DNA of 64,000 bases. It comes from an uncultured Oscillibacter sp. GTDB taxonomy: Bacteria > Bacillota > Clostridia > Oscillospirales > Oscillospiraceae. Location of the stretch: NCBI GenBank assembly GCA_947382875.1, contig CANDBG010000002.1:1-64000 (forward strand). Reading direction: 5' to 3'. The notes beneath the pieces are model-generated. The model worked only from the letters and a program-made list of their open reading frames with translations. It was not told where the DNA came from and did no database searches. The translations under genes were made by a program, and so were the position numbers. Below are positions 40,445 to 48,652 of this stretch, one piece after another. Each line of letters opens with the position of its first letter. The first letter of the stretch is position 1.

Positions 40445-42619
40445 ATGGAAATTAAAATTGCCCTGGCGGGCAATCCGAACTGCGGTAAGACAACCCTGTT
40501 CAACAGCCTCACCGGGTCCAGCCAGTACGTAGGCAACTGGCCGGGTGTGACCGTCGAGAAGAAGGAGGGGCGCCTCAAGGGACATAAGGACGTAATCATT
40601 CAGGACCTGCCGGGCATTTACTCCCTCTCGCCCTACACGCTGGAAGAAGTCGTCGCGCGAAGCTATCTGATAAACGAGAAACCCGACGCCATTCTGAACA
40701 TCGTCGACGGCACCAACATCGAGCGCAATCTCTACCTCACCACCCAGCTCATCGAATTAGGCTTACCGGTGGTCGTTGCAGTGAACATGATCGACCTGGT
40801 GCGCAAAAACGGCGACCAGATTGATCTGGAAAAATTAGGAAAAGCACTACGGTGTCAGGTAGTGGAAATGAGCGCGCTGAAGGGCGAGGGCGGCATGGAC
40901 GCCGCCGAACGGGCTTTGGCGGCCGCCGAGGCCCGGAAAGCCGGCGAACTCCCGCACGTCTTCACGGGCAGTGTGGAACACGCGCTGGCGCACATTGAAG
41001 AATCCATCCAAGGCCGCGTGGACGACCGTTACCTCCGCTGGTATGCAATCAAGGTTTTCGAGCGGGACGAAAAGGTTCTGGAAGAAATGAAGCTGGACGA
41101 AACCCTCTCGTCGCACCTGGAAGAACACATCCTCGACTGTGAAAAGGAGTTGGACGACGACGCGGAAAGCATCATCACGAACCAGCGGTATTCGTACATC
41201 AGCGCGGCGGTGGCGAAGGCGGTGAAGAAAAAAGCGGCCCGTCACAGTCTGTCGGCGTCGGACAAAATCGACCGGATTGTAACAAACCGCGTTCTGGCCT
41301 TACCGATTTTCGCGGCAATCATGTTCTGCATTTACGCCATCGCCATGGGCGGCTGGCCGTTTTCCATCGGGACCATCGGCACCGACTGGGCAAACGACGT
41401 ACTGTTCGGCGAGTGGGTGCCGGGTGTCTTCGACGCCGCTCTGACGGCCCTTCACGTCTCCCCGGACGGCTGGCTGTACGGTTTGATTCAGGACGGTATC
41501 GTAGCCGGCGTAGGAGCAGTTTTGGGCTTTGTGCCGCAAATGCTGGTATTGTTCCTGCTGCTGTCGATTCTGGAGGACGTGGGCTACATGGCGCGGGTAG
41601 CGTTCATCATGGACCGGATTTTCCGGCGGTTCGGGCTTTCGGGCAAGAGCTTTATACCGATGCTGGTCGCGACGGGCTGCGGGGTGCCGGGAATCATGGC
41701 GTCCCGGACCATCGAGCAGGACCGGGACCGCAAAATGACCATTATGACCACCGGCTTCATCCCCTGCGGAGCAAAGCTGCCGATTATCGGTCTGTTTGCG
41801 GGTGCGGTTTTTGGCGAATCGGCATGGGTGGCGGTATCGGCGTTTTTTATAGGCGTGGCGGCAGTTGTGATTTCGGGAATTTTGCTGAAAAAATTCCGGG
41901 CCTTTACGGGTGAACCTGCGCCGTTTGTGATGGAGCTTCCGGCGTACCACGCGCCGTCGGCGACGAACGTTCTGCGGGCGACGTGGGAGCGGGGCTGGTC
42001 GTTCATCAAGCGTGCCGGGACGGTGATTCTGCTTTCAACGGTGGTCCTCTGGTTTCTCCAAAGCTACGGCTTTGCGGACGGCGCGTTCGGTCCGGTATCG
42101 GACAACAATCATTCTCTTCTTGCAACCATTGGTAGCGCGGTTGCATGGCTGTTCGCTCCGCTGGGCTGGGCGGGTGACATGGCCTGGAAGGCCGCGGTTG
42201 CAACGGTTACGGGCCTGATTGCAAAGGAGGAGGTAGTTTCAACGCTGGGCGTGCTGTACAACGCGGGTGAAGAAATCGGTGACAACGGCGAGGCCATCTG
42301 GGCGATGGTCGGCGCGGACTTCGGGGCCATGACCGCGTACAGTTTCATGATTTTCAATCTTCTTTGCGCACCGTGCTTTGCGGCGATGGGGGCGATCAAG
42401 CGCGAAATGAACAACGCAAAGTGGACGGCGGCGGCGATTGGCTATATGTGCGTGTTTGCGTACGCGGTTTCGCTGATGGTATATCAGCTGGGCGGCCTGT
42501 TTACGGGCGAAGCGTCGTTCGGCATTGGAACGATTGCGGCGGTACTGGTCCTGGCGGGATTGCTGTATTTGTTGCTGCGCAAGGCTCCGACGGCGGAGAA
42601 AGTGCAGGTGAAGGTATGA
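40445..42619 (+). CDS. feoB: Ferrous iron transporter FeoB
   Basis: 724 residues. N-terminal G domain: G1 GNPNCGKTT, G2 region WPGVTVEKKEG, G3 DLPGIYSLSPYTLEE, G4 NMID. A guanine-dissociation-inhibitor-like helical domain follows. The membrane part has Gate motifs: GCGVPGIMASRTIE, ATTGFIPCGAKLPI-like TTGFIPCGAKLPIIG and FNLLCAPCFAAMGAI with paired cysteines. It imports Fe2+ across the inner membrane. Preceded by two feoA genes and followed, overlapping by 4 nt, by the FeoB-associated Cys-rich gene. Confidence 0.98.
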   Translation: MEIKIALAGNPNCGKTTLFNSLTGSSQYVGNWPGVTVEKKEGRLKGHKDVIIQDLPGIYSLSPYTLEEVVARSYLINEKPDAILNIVDGTNIERNLYLTTQLIELGLPVVVAVNMIDLVRKNGDQIDLEKLGKALRCQVVEMSALKGEGGMDAAERALAAAEARKAGELPHVFTGSVEHALAHIEESIQGRVDDRYLRWYAIKVFERDEKVLEEMKLDETLSSHLEEHILDCEKELDDDAESIITNQRYSYISAAVAKAVKKKAARHSLSASDKIDRIVTNRVLALPIFAAIMFCIYAIAMGGWPFSIGTIGTDWANDVLFGEWVPGVFDAALTALHVSPDGWLYGLIQDGIVAGVGAVLGFVPQMLVLFLLLSILEDVGYMARVAFIMDRIFRRFGLSGKSFIPMLVATGCGVPGIMASRTIEQDRDRKMTIMTTGFIPCGAKLPIIGLFAGAVFGESAWVAVSAFFIGVAAVVISGILLKKFRAFTGEPAPFVMELPAYHAPSATNVLRATWERGWSFIKRAGTVILLSTVVLWFLQSYGFADGAFGPVSDNNHSLLATIGSAVAWLFAPLGWAGDMAWKAAVATVTGLIAKEEVVSTLGVLYNAGEEIGDNGEAIWAMVGADFGAMTAYSFMIFNLLCAPCFAAMGAIKREMNNAKWTAAAIGYMCVFAYAVSLMVYQLGGLFTGEASFGIGTIAAVLVLAGLLYLLLRKAPTAEKVQVKV

Positions 42620-42753
42620 GCGTATTTTTAGGAAACGCGGTTGTGGTGACAGTTTTAGCGTTGATTTTAGCGCTTGCGGGCCGTTCGGTGTGGCGAAGCC
42701 GCGGACATCGCTGTAACGGCGACTGCGTCCGCTGCAAGAGCTGCAAAAAGTGA
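42616..42753 (+). CDS. FeoB-associated Cys-rich membrane protein
   Basis: 45 residues: one transmembrane helix (GNAVVVTVLALILALAGRSVW) then a Cys-rich tail CNGDCVRCKSCKK. It begins with ATGA overlap on the feoB stop. This small family is found only beside feoB in Firmicutes and may assist iron transfer at the membrane. Confidence 0.9.
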   Translation: MSVFLGNAVVVTVLALILALAGRSVWRSRGHRCNGDCVRCKSCKK

Positions 42754-42755
42754 AG

Positions 42756-42791
42756 AAAAAGGCCGCCTGACCAATATCAGGCGGCCTTTTT
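42756..42791. terminator. Bidirectional terminator of the feo operon
   Basis: 15-bp stem AAAAAGGCCGCCTGA / TCAGGCGGCCTTTTT with a 6-nt loop between convergent genes; the 3' arm overlaps the stop codon of the small gene on the other strand. Confidence 0.9.
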
Positions 42792-42967
42792 CATTGCAGT
42801 TCGGATGCGGCGCGGTCGGCGGCGCGTTCCACCGCGACACCCATTTGGTGGATTTTGCGTCCGGCCTGAGCCTTGACGCCGTCCTTGTTGGACAGCAGCA
42901 TCGTACCTGCTGCTGCGGCAGCGACTCCCGCGCCGATGCCCAGCATCATGCTGGTTGTTTTTTTCAT
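42791..42967 (-). CDS. Small exported or membrane-anchored helical protein
   Basis: 58 residues: MKKTTSMMLGIGAGVAAAAAGTMLLSNKDG with a hydrophobic Ala-rich segment, then a charged helix KAQAGRKIHQMGVAVERAADRAASELQ. AAAGGAGTGACGAAGT precedes the ATG. The form (short anchor plus an amphipathic helix with R/H/E) is like small YtxH-type or similar envelope proteins, but no family is certain. Confidence 0.7.
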   Translation of the reverse strand: MKKTTSMMLGIGAGVAAAAAGTMLLSNKDGVKAQAGRKIHQMGVAVERAADRAASELQ

Positions 42968-43850
42968 ACTTCGTCACTCCTTTACGGCACGAGGGTAGTA
43001 TCCCGCGCCGCCGCGTTTTTATCCGTGGAAAATTTGGTAAAGAAGGGGGAAAATCCCCGGCATTCGGCCCGGCGGTTTTCAGAAAGATCAACGGAGGAAA
43101 CCAAATCACATAAGTGCGTATGCTATTGGGATTGTGGTATGAGTAATGGTAATTGTCACACCATTCTGGAGATATGTACGAAGCTCAAGGTCAACGATGT
43201 TACCCTTGACAATCGTAGTGGTTCCGTTGATTGACACAACGGGAAGTAAGGAAACCGTGTGCATGATCGAGGAATCACCCGGCTTGAAGATCGAGCAGTC
43301 AGCAGTCATGCCAGCAGCAACAGAGGCGGCAGAAGCCGCTTTGAACGGACGATCAAAGTTGCTTACAATGGTGTCGCCAACCGTCAGAGCCTTAACACGG
43401 TCGTTGTTCTTCCCGTCAGTCTTTGACATTGCCGTCAAAGCCAAGTGCAGTAAGGCGCATCTTGGCAAAGCCGGTCAGGGTGTGTGGAACGGAAGTCGTC
43501 CTATAAAACATTCCTCCTTCTAAAATTACGGTCTTCAAACGCTTGCGGCTTCCTTTCACTTCCAGACTTTGTGTTGGGGCCAGCTGATTTTCTCATATCA
43601 AGCCTGGCGTTGGCTGGACGCCGGGCGCACTTGTCCTCCGCGAGCCTTAATTCAGCAGGCGGAATTTGATTTGTCTATAGATTCAGAGCACTTGTAATTT
43701 GTTTGATAAACGGAACGGTTTAATGGTATCTTTGAGGCAAATATCCGTAAAAAATACGAATTTTTTTTGTACAAACCACGGAGAGGCGGAGGCCCGGAAG
43801 GGGGTCTTCCGGCAGAAAACGGAAAAAACGCCGCCAGAAGAAAAAACCGA
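42968..43850. other. Poorly coding stretch of about 880 bases
   Basis: No gene can be supported with confidence. It has one possible decayed gene (43106-43511), many short frames and an unusual mix of AT-rich tracts. Nothing else was recognised. Confidence 0.5.
43106..43511 (-). pseudogene. Possible frame-disrupted small gene
   Basis: ATG at 43511 (AAGGAGGA directly before it) reads MFYRTTSVPHTLTGFAKMRLTALGFDGNVKD then stops at 43416. An overlapping frame from 43429 (MSKTDGKNNDRVKALTVGDTIVSNFDRPFKAASA) continues for 107 residues to 43106. The hand-over point and the lack of an RBS for the second frame suggest one frameshifted gene, or two coupled small ones. The second part is beta-rich (TVSLLPVVSINGTTTIVKGNIVDLEL). 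No family recognised. Confidence 0.3.
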
Positions 43851-43879
43851 TTGTCAAGGAACGTTCCGCCTGTTATAAT
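43851..43879 (+). promoter_or_regulatory. Sigma-A promoter of the HpcH/HpaI aldolase
   Basis: TTGTCA (43851-43856), 17-bp spacer ending TGT, TATAAT (43874-43879): consensus -10 with TG extension. Confidence 0.85.
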
Positions 43880-43934
43880 AGGGATTGCAAAAATTCCCGC
43901 GTGATTTCTGGAACAACGAAAGGAGAAACGAACT

Positions 43935-44726
43935 ATGAAAAAAGATGCCGTTATGCCCTCAATGGAGAGCGTCCGAATTTTCCGCGAGAAGCTGGAACAG
44001 CCCGCCGGAGTCTTCGGCCCGTTTATGATCACCTCGGACCCGGCCTTCGTCGAAGCCGCGGGCAACGCCGGTTATGACTTTGTGCTGCTGGACATGGAGC
44101 ACGGTCCCGGAACCTTCCAGAACCTGCAAAACCTGATCCGCGCCGCGAATGTGGTCAACGTGTTCCCGCTGGTCCGGGTTCCCCGGGGCACCGATATTTG
44201 GATTGACCGTGCGCTGGACGTAGGCGCGGGCGGCGTGCTGGTGCCTCAGATCGATACCGCCCAGCAGGCGAAGGAGGCTGTTTCTGCCGCGAAGTTTTCT
44301 CCCGCAGGCTCTCGTGGTACATGCCGTTTTGTCCGTTCCGCGGGCTACGGCGCAATCCCCGGCAGCGAGTATTTCGCCAAGGCGCAGGATACCGTCGTGA
44401 TTCTCCAGGCGGAAGGCAAGAAAGCGTTTGACAACCTGGACGAAATTCTGGAGGTTCCTGGAATTGATATGCTGTTTGTCGGACCCTACGATCTTTCCAG
44501 CTCCCTGGGACTCATCGGCCAGATTGAGCATCCGAAGGTGATGGAGTATATCCAGGATATCGTACGCCGCGCCGGCGCGAAGGGCGTGAAGGTTGGCTGC
44601 TTTGCGGACAACGCGCAGTCCGCCCGGAAGCTCCGGGATCTGGGTGTCAAGTTTGTGGGCTACTCCTGCGACACCGCTATTTTCATGCGCGCTGCCTCCG
44701 AGGACGTGGAGACTTTCGCCCTGTAA
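43935..44726 (+). CDS. HpcH/HpaI family aldolase
   Basis: 263 residues, normal size. Class II pyruvate aldolase signature: GYDFVLLDMEHGPGTFQNLQNLIRAA, VRVPRGTDIWIDRALDVGAGGVLVPQIDTAQQA, and DMLFVGPYDLSSSLGLIGQIEHPKV, with the metal-ligand Glu/Asp and catalytic Arg. Such enzymes cleave 4-hydroxy-2-oxo acids to pyruvate or acetaldehyde partners. AAAGGAGAAACGAACT precedes the ATG. Monocistronic between its own promoter and a terminator. Confidence 0.9.
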   Translation: MKKDAVMPSMESVRIFREKLEQPAGVFGPFMITSDPAFVEAAGNAGYDFVLLDMEHGPGTFQNLQNLIRAANVVNVFPLVRVPRGTDIWIDRALDVGAGGVLVPQIDTAQQAKEAVSAAKFSPAGSRGTCRFVRSAGYGAIPGSEYFAKAQDTVVILQAEGKKAFDNLDEILEVPGIDMLFVGPYDLSSSLGLIGQIEHPKVMEYIQDIVRRAGAKGVKVGCFADNAQSARKLRDLGVKFVGYSCDTAIFMRAASEDVETFAL

Positions 44727-44761
44727 TTCCGGAAAAGTACAGCAAAAAATTAAAGTGTCCA

Positions 44762-44903
44762 AAAAGCCTCTCTCTGAGGGAGATGGCACGGCGAAGCCGT
44801 GACGGAGGGAGTTTTCCTTCCCTAAGCAGCAAAAACCTGCTGATTTCCTTCCTCAGTCACCGCCTGCGGCAGTGACGGCTCCCTCAAAGAGGGAGCCAAA
44901 ACG
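44762..44903. repeat. Inverted pair of extragenic repeat units
   Basis: One unit reads CTCTCTGAGGGAG, GGCACGGCGAAGCCGTGAC and GGAGGGAG; the second, reversed, reads CTCAGTCAC, a CGCC/GGCAGTGAC stem, then GGCTCCCTCAAAGAGGGAGCC. Each is a nested-hairpin repeat of about 45-50 nt, and the two flank a 40-nt centre. This resembles the dispersed imperfect repeats frequent between genes of gut Clostridia. It carries no gene. Confidence 0.6.
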
Positions 44904-44934
44904 GCGGACCAGGAGTTTCTTGACACGCTGAAAA

Positions 44935-44964
44935 TCCCTTGGCACAAACGTGCCAAGGGATTTT
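44935..44964 (+). terminator. Terminator of the HpcH/HpaI aldolase transcript
   Basis: 13-bp stem AATCCCTTGGCAC / GTGCCAAGGGATT, loop AAAC, then TTGTTTTTT. It lies just before the stop of the convergent GNAT gene. Confidence 0.88.
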
Positions 44965-44975
44965 GTTTTTTGCAT

Positions 44976-46076
44976 TTATTCTGCGGCTTCTGCTGGTTCC
45001 CCGCCAAGCAGCGGCAAATACCAGCGAAGGGTAGGCGTCCGCTGGACGGACGGGCCAGCCAGCTTATCCAGCATAGCCCCCGCGGCGTCGTTGACCAGCA
45101 CCGCTGTACAAAGGCCATCCGGCCCATAGACCTCCACCGCCGCGGAAATCGCTGCGGCCAGTACCTCCGCCATAGTCCGGGCGGCGTTGGCGCGGACATA
45201 CATCCACTCCACCTGCACGCCGTTTTCCCGGCGGCTCAAGCCTATGCAGCAGGAAATGGAAGTTCCGTCCGGAAGGCCGCAAAAGCTGAGTTCAGGATCG
45301 AAGTTTTCCCAATCCAGAGGCGACGCGCCCTTTTCCTGCAATTCCACATTCAAGGCCCGGCGGGACAAGTCCAGCACCTGGGACAGAGGCGCCGCTTTTT
45401 TACGGTTTTCGGGCTTGAAGAAGGGCTGCAGGCTCTCCGCCGCCTGAAATGCCGACAGTGGGCACTCAATCAATGCAGGGCCGGCCTCCTGCTGAAAACC
45501 GCTTTGTTTCAAAATGGCTTCCATCGCTTCACGGCCCGGCAAATCCGGGGCCAGAGCGGCGGTAATTTCCCAGCAGTTCAGCAGCGGCAGTACGTCCCGC
45601 AGATATTGCAGCATTTTCAGGGCAAAGCCTCTGCGCTGGAACTCCGGGGAAACGGCAATCGAGTGAATGACCGCCGTTTCCGCCGACGTGGAAAAGGCCA
45701 GCGCGCCAACGGCTGTATCGTTTTTGACTGCGCCGATTACCCGTACCCGGCCCGTCTGGGCGTCCTTGCGCCCGGAAGGGTAGAGGAAGGGAAGGAAGGG
45801 CGTCAGATGGGCGTCGTCCAGCAGAAAGCAGCTGACGGAAAATTCCATGCCGCTCCAATTCGAAAGCTCCCGCCGGGCCTCCGGGTCGGACAGCAGGGCA
45901 GCAATGCGTTCAAACACCTGATCTTCCGCCTGGAAGGGTTCTGCATTTTCGTCGAAAAGGGCCTCCGCAGATTTCGCCTTGGTATAATATCCGGCGTCCG
46001 GGTAAGCCATATGATAAGTTTCCTCCTGACGCACCAGATATGCGTCGCCGAAGCGGCGAAGGATTTCAAGCTCCAT
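44976..46076 (-). CDS. GNAT acetyltransferase with an N-terminal 70-residue partner domain
   Basis: 366 residues. Residues 1 to about 75 (MELEILRRFGDAYLVRQEETYHMAYPDAGYYT, then FERIAALLSDPEA) match two separate 74-residue proteins upstream (MxFEIxxRxG, YLVRQE, I.ILADP.A). The middle is a GNAT domain: TAVIHSIAVSPEFQRRGFALKMLQYLRD is the acetyl-CoA motif A (Q/RxxGxA). A second, weaker GNAT-like half (VEWMYVRANAARTMAEVLAAAI) follows. The 74-residue domain is thus fused to an enzyme here. GGAGG precedes the ATG. It is the last gene of the repeated effector array; the acetyl target is unknown. Confidence 0.8.
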   Translation of the reverse strand: MELEILRRFGDAYLVRQEETYHMAYPDAGYYTKAKSAEALFDENAEPFQAEDQVFERIAALLSDPEARRELSNWSGMEFSVSCFLLDDAHLTPFLPFLYPSGRKDAQTGRVRVIGAVKNDTAVGALAFSTSAETAVIHSIAVSPEFQRRGFALKMLQYLRDVLPLLNCWEITAALAPDLPGREAMEAILKQSGFQQEAGPALIECPLSAFQAAESLQPFFKPENRKKAAPLSQVLDLSRRALNVELQEKGASPLDWENFDPELSFCGLPDGTSISCCIGLSRRENGVQVEWMYVRANAARTMAEVLAAAISAAVEVYGPDGLCTAVLVNDAAGAMLDKLAGPSVQRTPTLRWYLPLLGGEPAEAAE

Positions 46077-46118
46077 AATACCGTGCCTCCTTTTTACAAT
46101 TTCTTTCGTTTTTCTTCA

Positions 46119-46277
46119 TCAAAAACGAAATTTCCTCATGAATTGTTGCAATGAGCAATGGAAGTCTTTTTGCTCTTTTCGTTCCAGGCTGTGTTGTATG
46201 TTTCGTTCCAGATCGTCGATACAGGACAGATTCTGCTGGTGCTGCTCTATTTGCAGGGTGCCACAACCGCCTGACAT
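46119..46277 (-). pseudogene. Third copy of the large-effector N-terminus, truncated
   Basis: ATG at 46277 (GGAGGAATGGAACGG upstream) encodes 52 residues: MSGGCGTLQIEQHQQNLSC onward. The start and its upstream GAATGGAGGAAT match the 622-residue protein (MTGGRGTLHVEQHQQ...). After about 15 residues the similarity ends and a charged helical tail closes the frame. It occupies the place where the large effector should stand before the GNAT fusion, so it is read as a truncated third unit. It may still be translated. Confidence 0.55.
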
Positions 46278-46311
46278 CCGTTCCATTCCTCCATTCAATC
46301 GGTTGTGCGGT

Positions 46312-46536
46312 TCAAATGACAGCGGCACAGGCATCCGGGTCGGCGAGGATGGAGGCGATGCCCTCCATGATGGCCGGTTCCACTTCCTCCACGTCCTCGA
46401 AGTAGCCAAGCTTCAAAAACACGCCCGGTTCCTCGCTCTCGTTGTAAGTCCCGGTAGTCAGGCAGACCATCCGGAAAAGATTCTCCTGCCGCACCAGATA
46501 GGAGTCGCCCCGGCGGCAAATGATCTCAAAGTTCAT
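46312..46536 (-). CDS. 74-residue partner protein, copy A
   Basis: 74 residues: MNFEIICRRGDSYLVRQENLFRM, then TGTYNESEEPGVFLKLGYFEDVEEVEPAIMEGIASILADPDACAAVI. Mixed beta/alpha, acidic. The start at 46536 is chosen because it aligns with copy B and with the GNAT domain; it overlaps the 622-residue gene by 11 nt, so translation is coupled. Copies A and B are about 85% identical by eye. Chaperone, adaptor or immunity roles are possible; none is shown. Not recognised as a known family. Confidence 0.75.
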   Translation of the reverse strand: MNFEIICRRGDSYLVRQENLFRMVCLTTGTYNESEEPGVFLKLGYFEDVEEVEPAIMEGIASILADPDACAAVI

Positions 46537-48394
46537 TCTGTTTCCCATCCTTTACTTTGTAAGCCTTGATTCCCAGCGTTTTCAGACGCTCCACCAGTTC
46601 CGCGGGGATATCCTGTTCCGGCGTTACGGTGCCGTTCCTGCCTTCATATGCATCCGCCATCAGTGTGACGCTTTCAATATCTTCCAGATTCACGCCGCCG
46701 TGATATTGCAGTTCCACATAACTGGCAAGGCTGTCCTCCAGAACCTGATGCACGTCCGCGGGGGCGACATCCTTTCCGGCCGCCTTTTCCTTCCGGCGCT
46801 TGTAGGCCGCTGCGATTACATTCTTGCGTACTCTGTCATCATTTACGCATTGCAGATCCGGCGAGTGGACGAAGTTCATCCGGGACCAGGCTTTTCCATT
46901 CAGGCTGTCTCCAATGGTTGTAGTGGTCCGTTCCAGCATACGGTCCTTCTTCAATGTCACGACAATGCTTCCATACTGCTTGACTCTGCTGCCGACGGTG
47001 CTGTCCTGTTGGCTCTCCCGCACCAGATCATTGTCGGAGGCATAGCCGTAGATTTCATACTGATCCACCGGAAAGCTAGCCGCATTGATGCCAAAATTAT
47101 TTTCGGCAAACGCCTTTCGCGAGCTCAGATCAAGCATTGCGCCGCTGGAATTGGTTTCCATTTGGGTTTTGAACCGTTTGCTGTCCAGAATCAGGCCCAT
47201 AATCTGGCAGTTAGGGACGCGAATCTGGAAGGAGGCGTTCCGGATGGCTTCTTCCAGATATTCCCGCGTCAGAAAGTCCCCGAATTCATAGTTTATCTTG
47301 GGTGCATTGGGGTCGTATGTATTCCGGATGTGCGCGGTCACGCTGGATTCCGATTCGGCAAAAAGTTCATGCCGTTCCATAGCGCCCCGGATGGTCAGCG
47401 GACCGACTTCGTCCCATTGAGCCTTTCGCCGCTCCTCAAGCTGCCGCAGCGTTTCGGGCCGCCTTTCCCGGAGGACACCCTCCTCAAATTTTCCGCGGGC
47501 CTGGTAGTCGGCCATTTCGCCCGACTGGATTTTCTCGGCGTATAATTCCCGATAAGCGGGAGCGTCCTTTCCCTTCTGCACCCGGCGAAAGTTTTTCATA
47601 CGCTCCTCAATTTCCTCGTGAGACAAGCCTGGGAACATATCCCTGCGCAGAGCTTCGATCTGCTCGAACAGCTGCGTCCTCATCTGGTCGAACTGATCTG
47701 AGTACGCCGAAAGCGCTTCCCTGGTTCCCTCAGGCAGCTGTATGTTATGCTCTTCAACATAGTAGTCCAGATGGCTTTCCGCAAAGTAGAGGCTCTGACG
47801 TCTCTCGTCATGCGCACGGACGAAGTTCCGAAGCGCCTGGGCGCGTTCCAGGAGTTTCCGGGCCTGGCCTTCGCTGACGTGGATATCGAATTTTTTGTCT
47901 TCATAGCTCGCCAGGAAACAATCTTCTATGGCGTCCACGGCATGGACCAGCGATGTGTCGGACGCAGACATCTCATAGTACACTGCAAGTTCCGGGTCAG
48001 CCTTCATCTGCTCCAAAATCGGCTGGATGGTTACATGCATTTTCGCAATGGCGCGGTCCTGCTGTTTTTTGGCCTCCCGGGCGGCGGCTTCCTGCTGCTG
48101 CCGCTCCCGCTCCTGCCGGCGCTGGTTTTCCTTGATGTTTTTCTGCACTTTTTTGAATTGGGAGCGGAGGGCGCGCCGCTGCTTGTAGGACATCCCCTGC
48201 TGTTGAACCGGTTCCTCCATGACCGGCGCGGGGGCCGCCTCGGCCTGCGCCGGCTGCGGGAGTTCCAGACCGCCCGTCACCGCCGGGTGTTCCATTTCTT
48301 CCCGGCGTTCCTGATGAACCTGCGCTTCTTCGTGAACGTGAATTTCTTCCTGCTGGTGCTGTTCCACGTGCAGCGTACCACGACCGCCTGTCAT
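46526..48394 (-). CDS. Large putative effector A (Q/E-rich N-terminus, DUF3626-like C-terminus)
   Basis: 622 residues. The start MTGGRGTLHVEQHQQEEIHV leads into a coiled, Q/E/R-rich region to about 120, then a helical middle. The C-terminal 260 residues share motifs with its paralogue: IMGLILDSKRFKTQMETNSS, a YGYASDNDLVRES segment, KQYGSIVVTLKKDRMLERTT and ELQYHGGVNLEDIESVTLMAD. The RF-TQ-ET, RTTFxxGDS and Q-HG-v-LEDIE outline recalls DUF3626, a group with toxin-like members, but the match is by eye. No signal peptide. Followed, overlapping, by partner A. Confidence 0.7.
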   Translation of the reverse strand: MTGGRGTLHVEQHQQEEIHVHEEAQVHQERREEMEHPAVTGGLELPQPAQAEAAPAPVMEEPVQQQGMSYKQRRALRSQFKKVQKNIKENQRRQERERQQQEAAAREAKKQQDRAIAKMHVTIQPILEQMKADPELAVYYEMSASDTSLVHAVDAIEDCFLASYEDKKFDIHVSEGQARKLLERAQALRNFVRAHDERRQSLYFAESHLDYYVEEHNIQLPEGTREALSAYSDQFDQMRTQLFEQIEALRRDMFPGLSHEEIEERMKNFRRVQKGKDAPAYRELYAEKIQSGEMADYQARGKFEEGVLRERRPETLRQLEERRKAQWDEVGPLTIRGAMERHELFAESESSVTAHIRNTYDPNAPKINYEFGDFLTREYLEEAIRNASFQIRVPNCQIMGLILDSKRFKTQMETNSSGAMLDLSSRKAFAENNFGINAASFPVDQYEIYGYASDNDLVRESQQDSTVGSRVKQYGSIVVTLKKDRMLERTTTTIGDSLNGKAWSRMNFVHSPDLQCVNDDRVRKNVIAAAYKRRKEKAAGKDVAPADVHQVLEDSLASYVELQYHGGVNLEDIESVTLMADAYEGRNGTVTPEQDIPAELVERLKTLGIKAYKVKDGKQNEL

Positions 48395-48427
48395 TGCTGT
48401 ATTCCTCCATTCAACTGGCTAGATTGT

Positions 48428-48652
48428 TCAAATGACAGCGGTACAGGCGTCGGGGTTGGCGAGAATGGCGGCGATGCCCTCCATGACCGCCGGTTCCACT
48501 TCTTCCACGTCCTCGAAGTAACCCAGCTTCAAAAACACGCCCGGTTCCTTACTCTCGCTGTAAGTTCCATTCGTCAGGCTGACCATCCGGAAAAGCTCCT
48601 CCTGCCGCACCAGATACGACTGGCCGCGGCGGCAAATAATCTCAAAGTTCAT
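48428..48652 (-). CDS. 74-residue partner protein, copy B
   Basis: 74 residues, MNFEIICRRGQSYLVRQEELFRMVSLTNGTYSESKEPGVFLKLGYFEDVEEVEPAVMEGIAAILANPDACTAVI. Differs from copy A at about ten positions. It overlaps the end of the 625-residue effector by 11 nt exactly as copy A does for its effector, so the pair has been duplicated as a unit. Function unknown. Confidence 0.78.
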   Translation of the reverse strand: MNFEIICRRGQSYLVRQEELFRMVSLTNGTYSESKEPGVFLKLGYFEDVEEVEPAVMEGIAAILANPDACTAVI

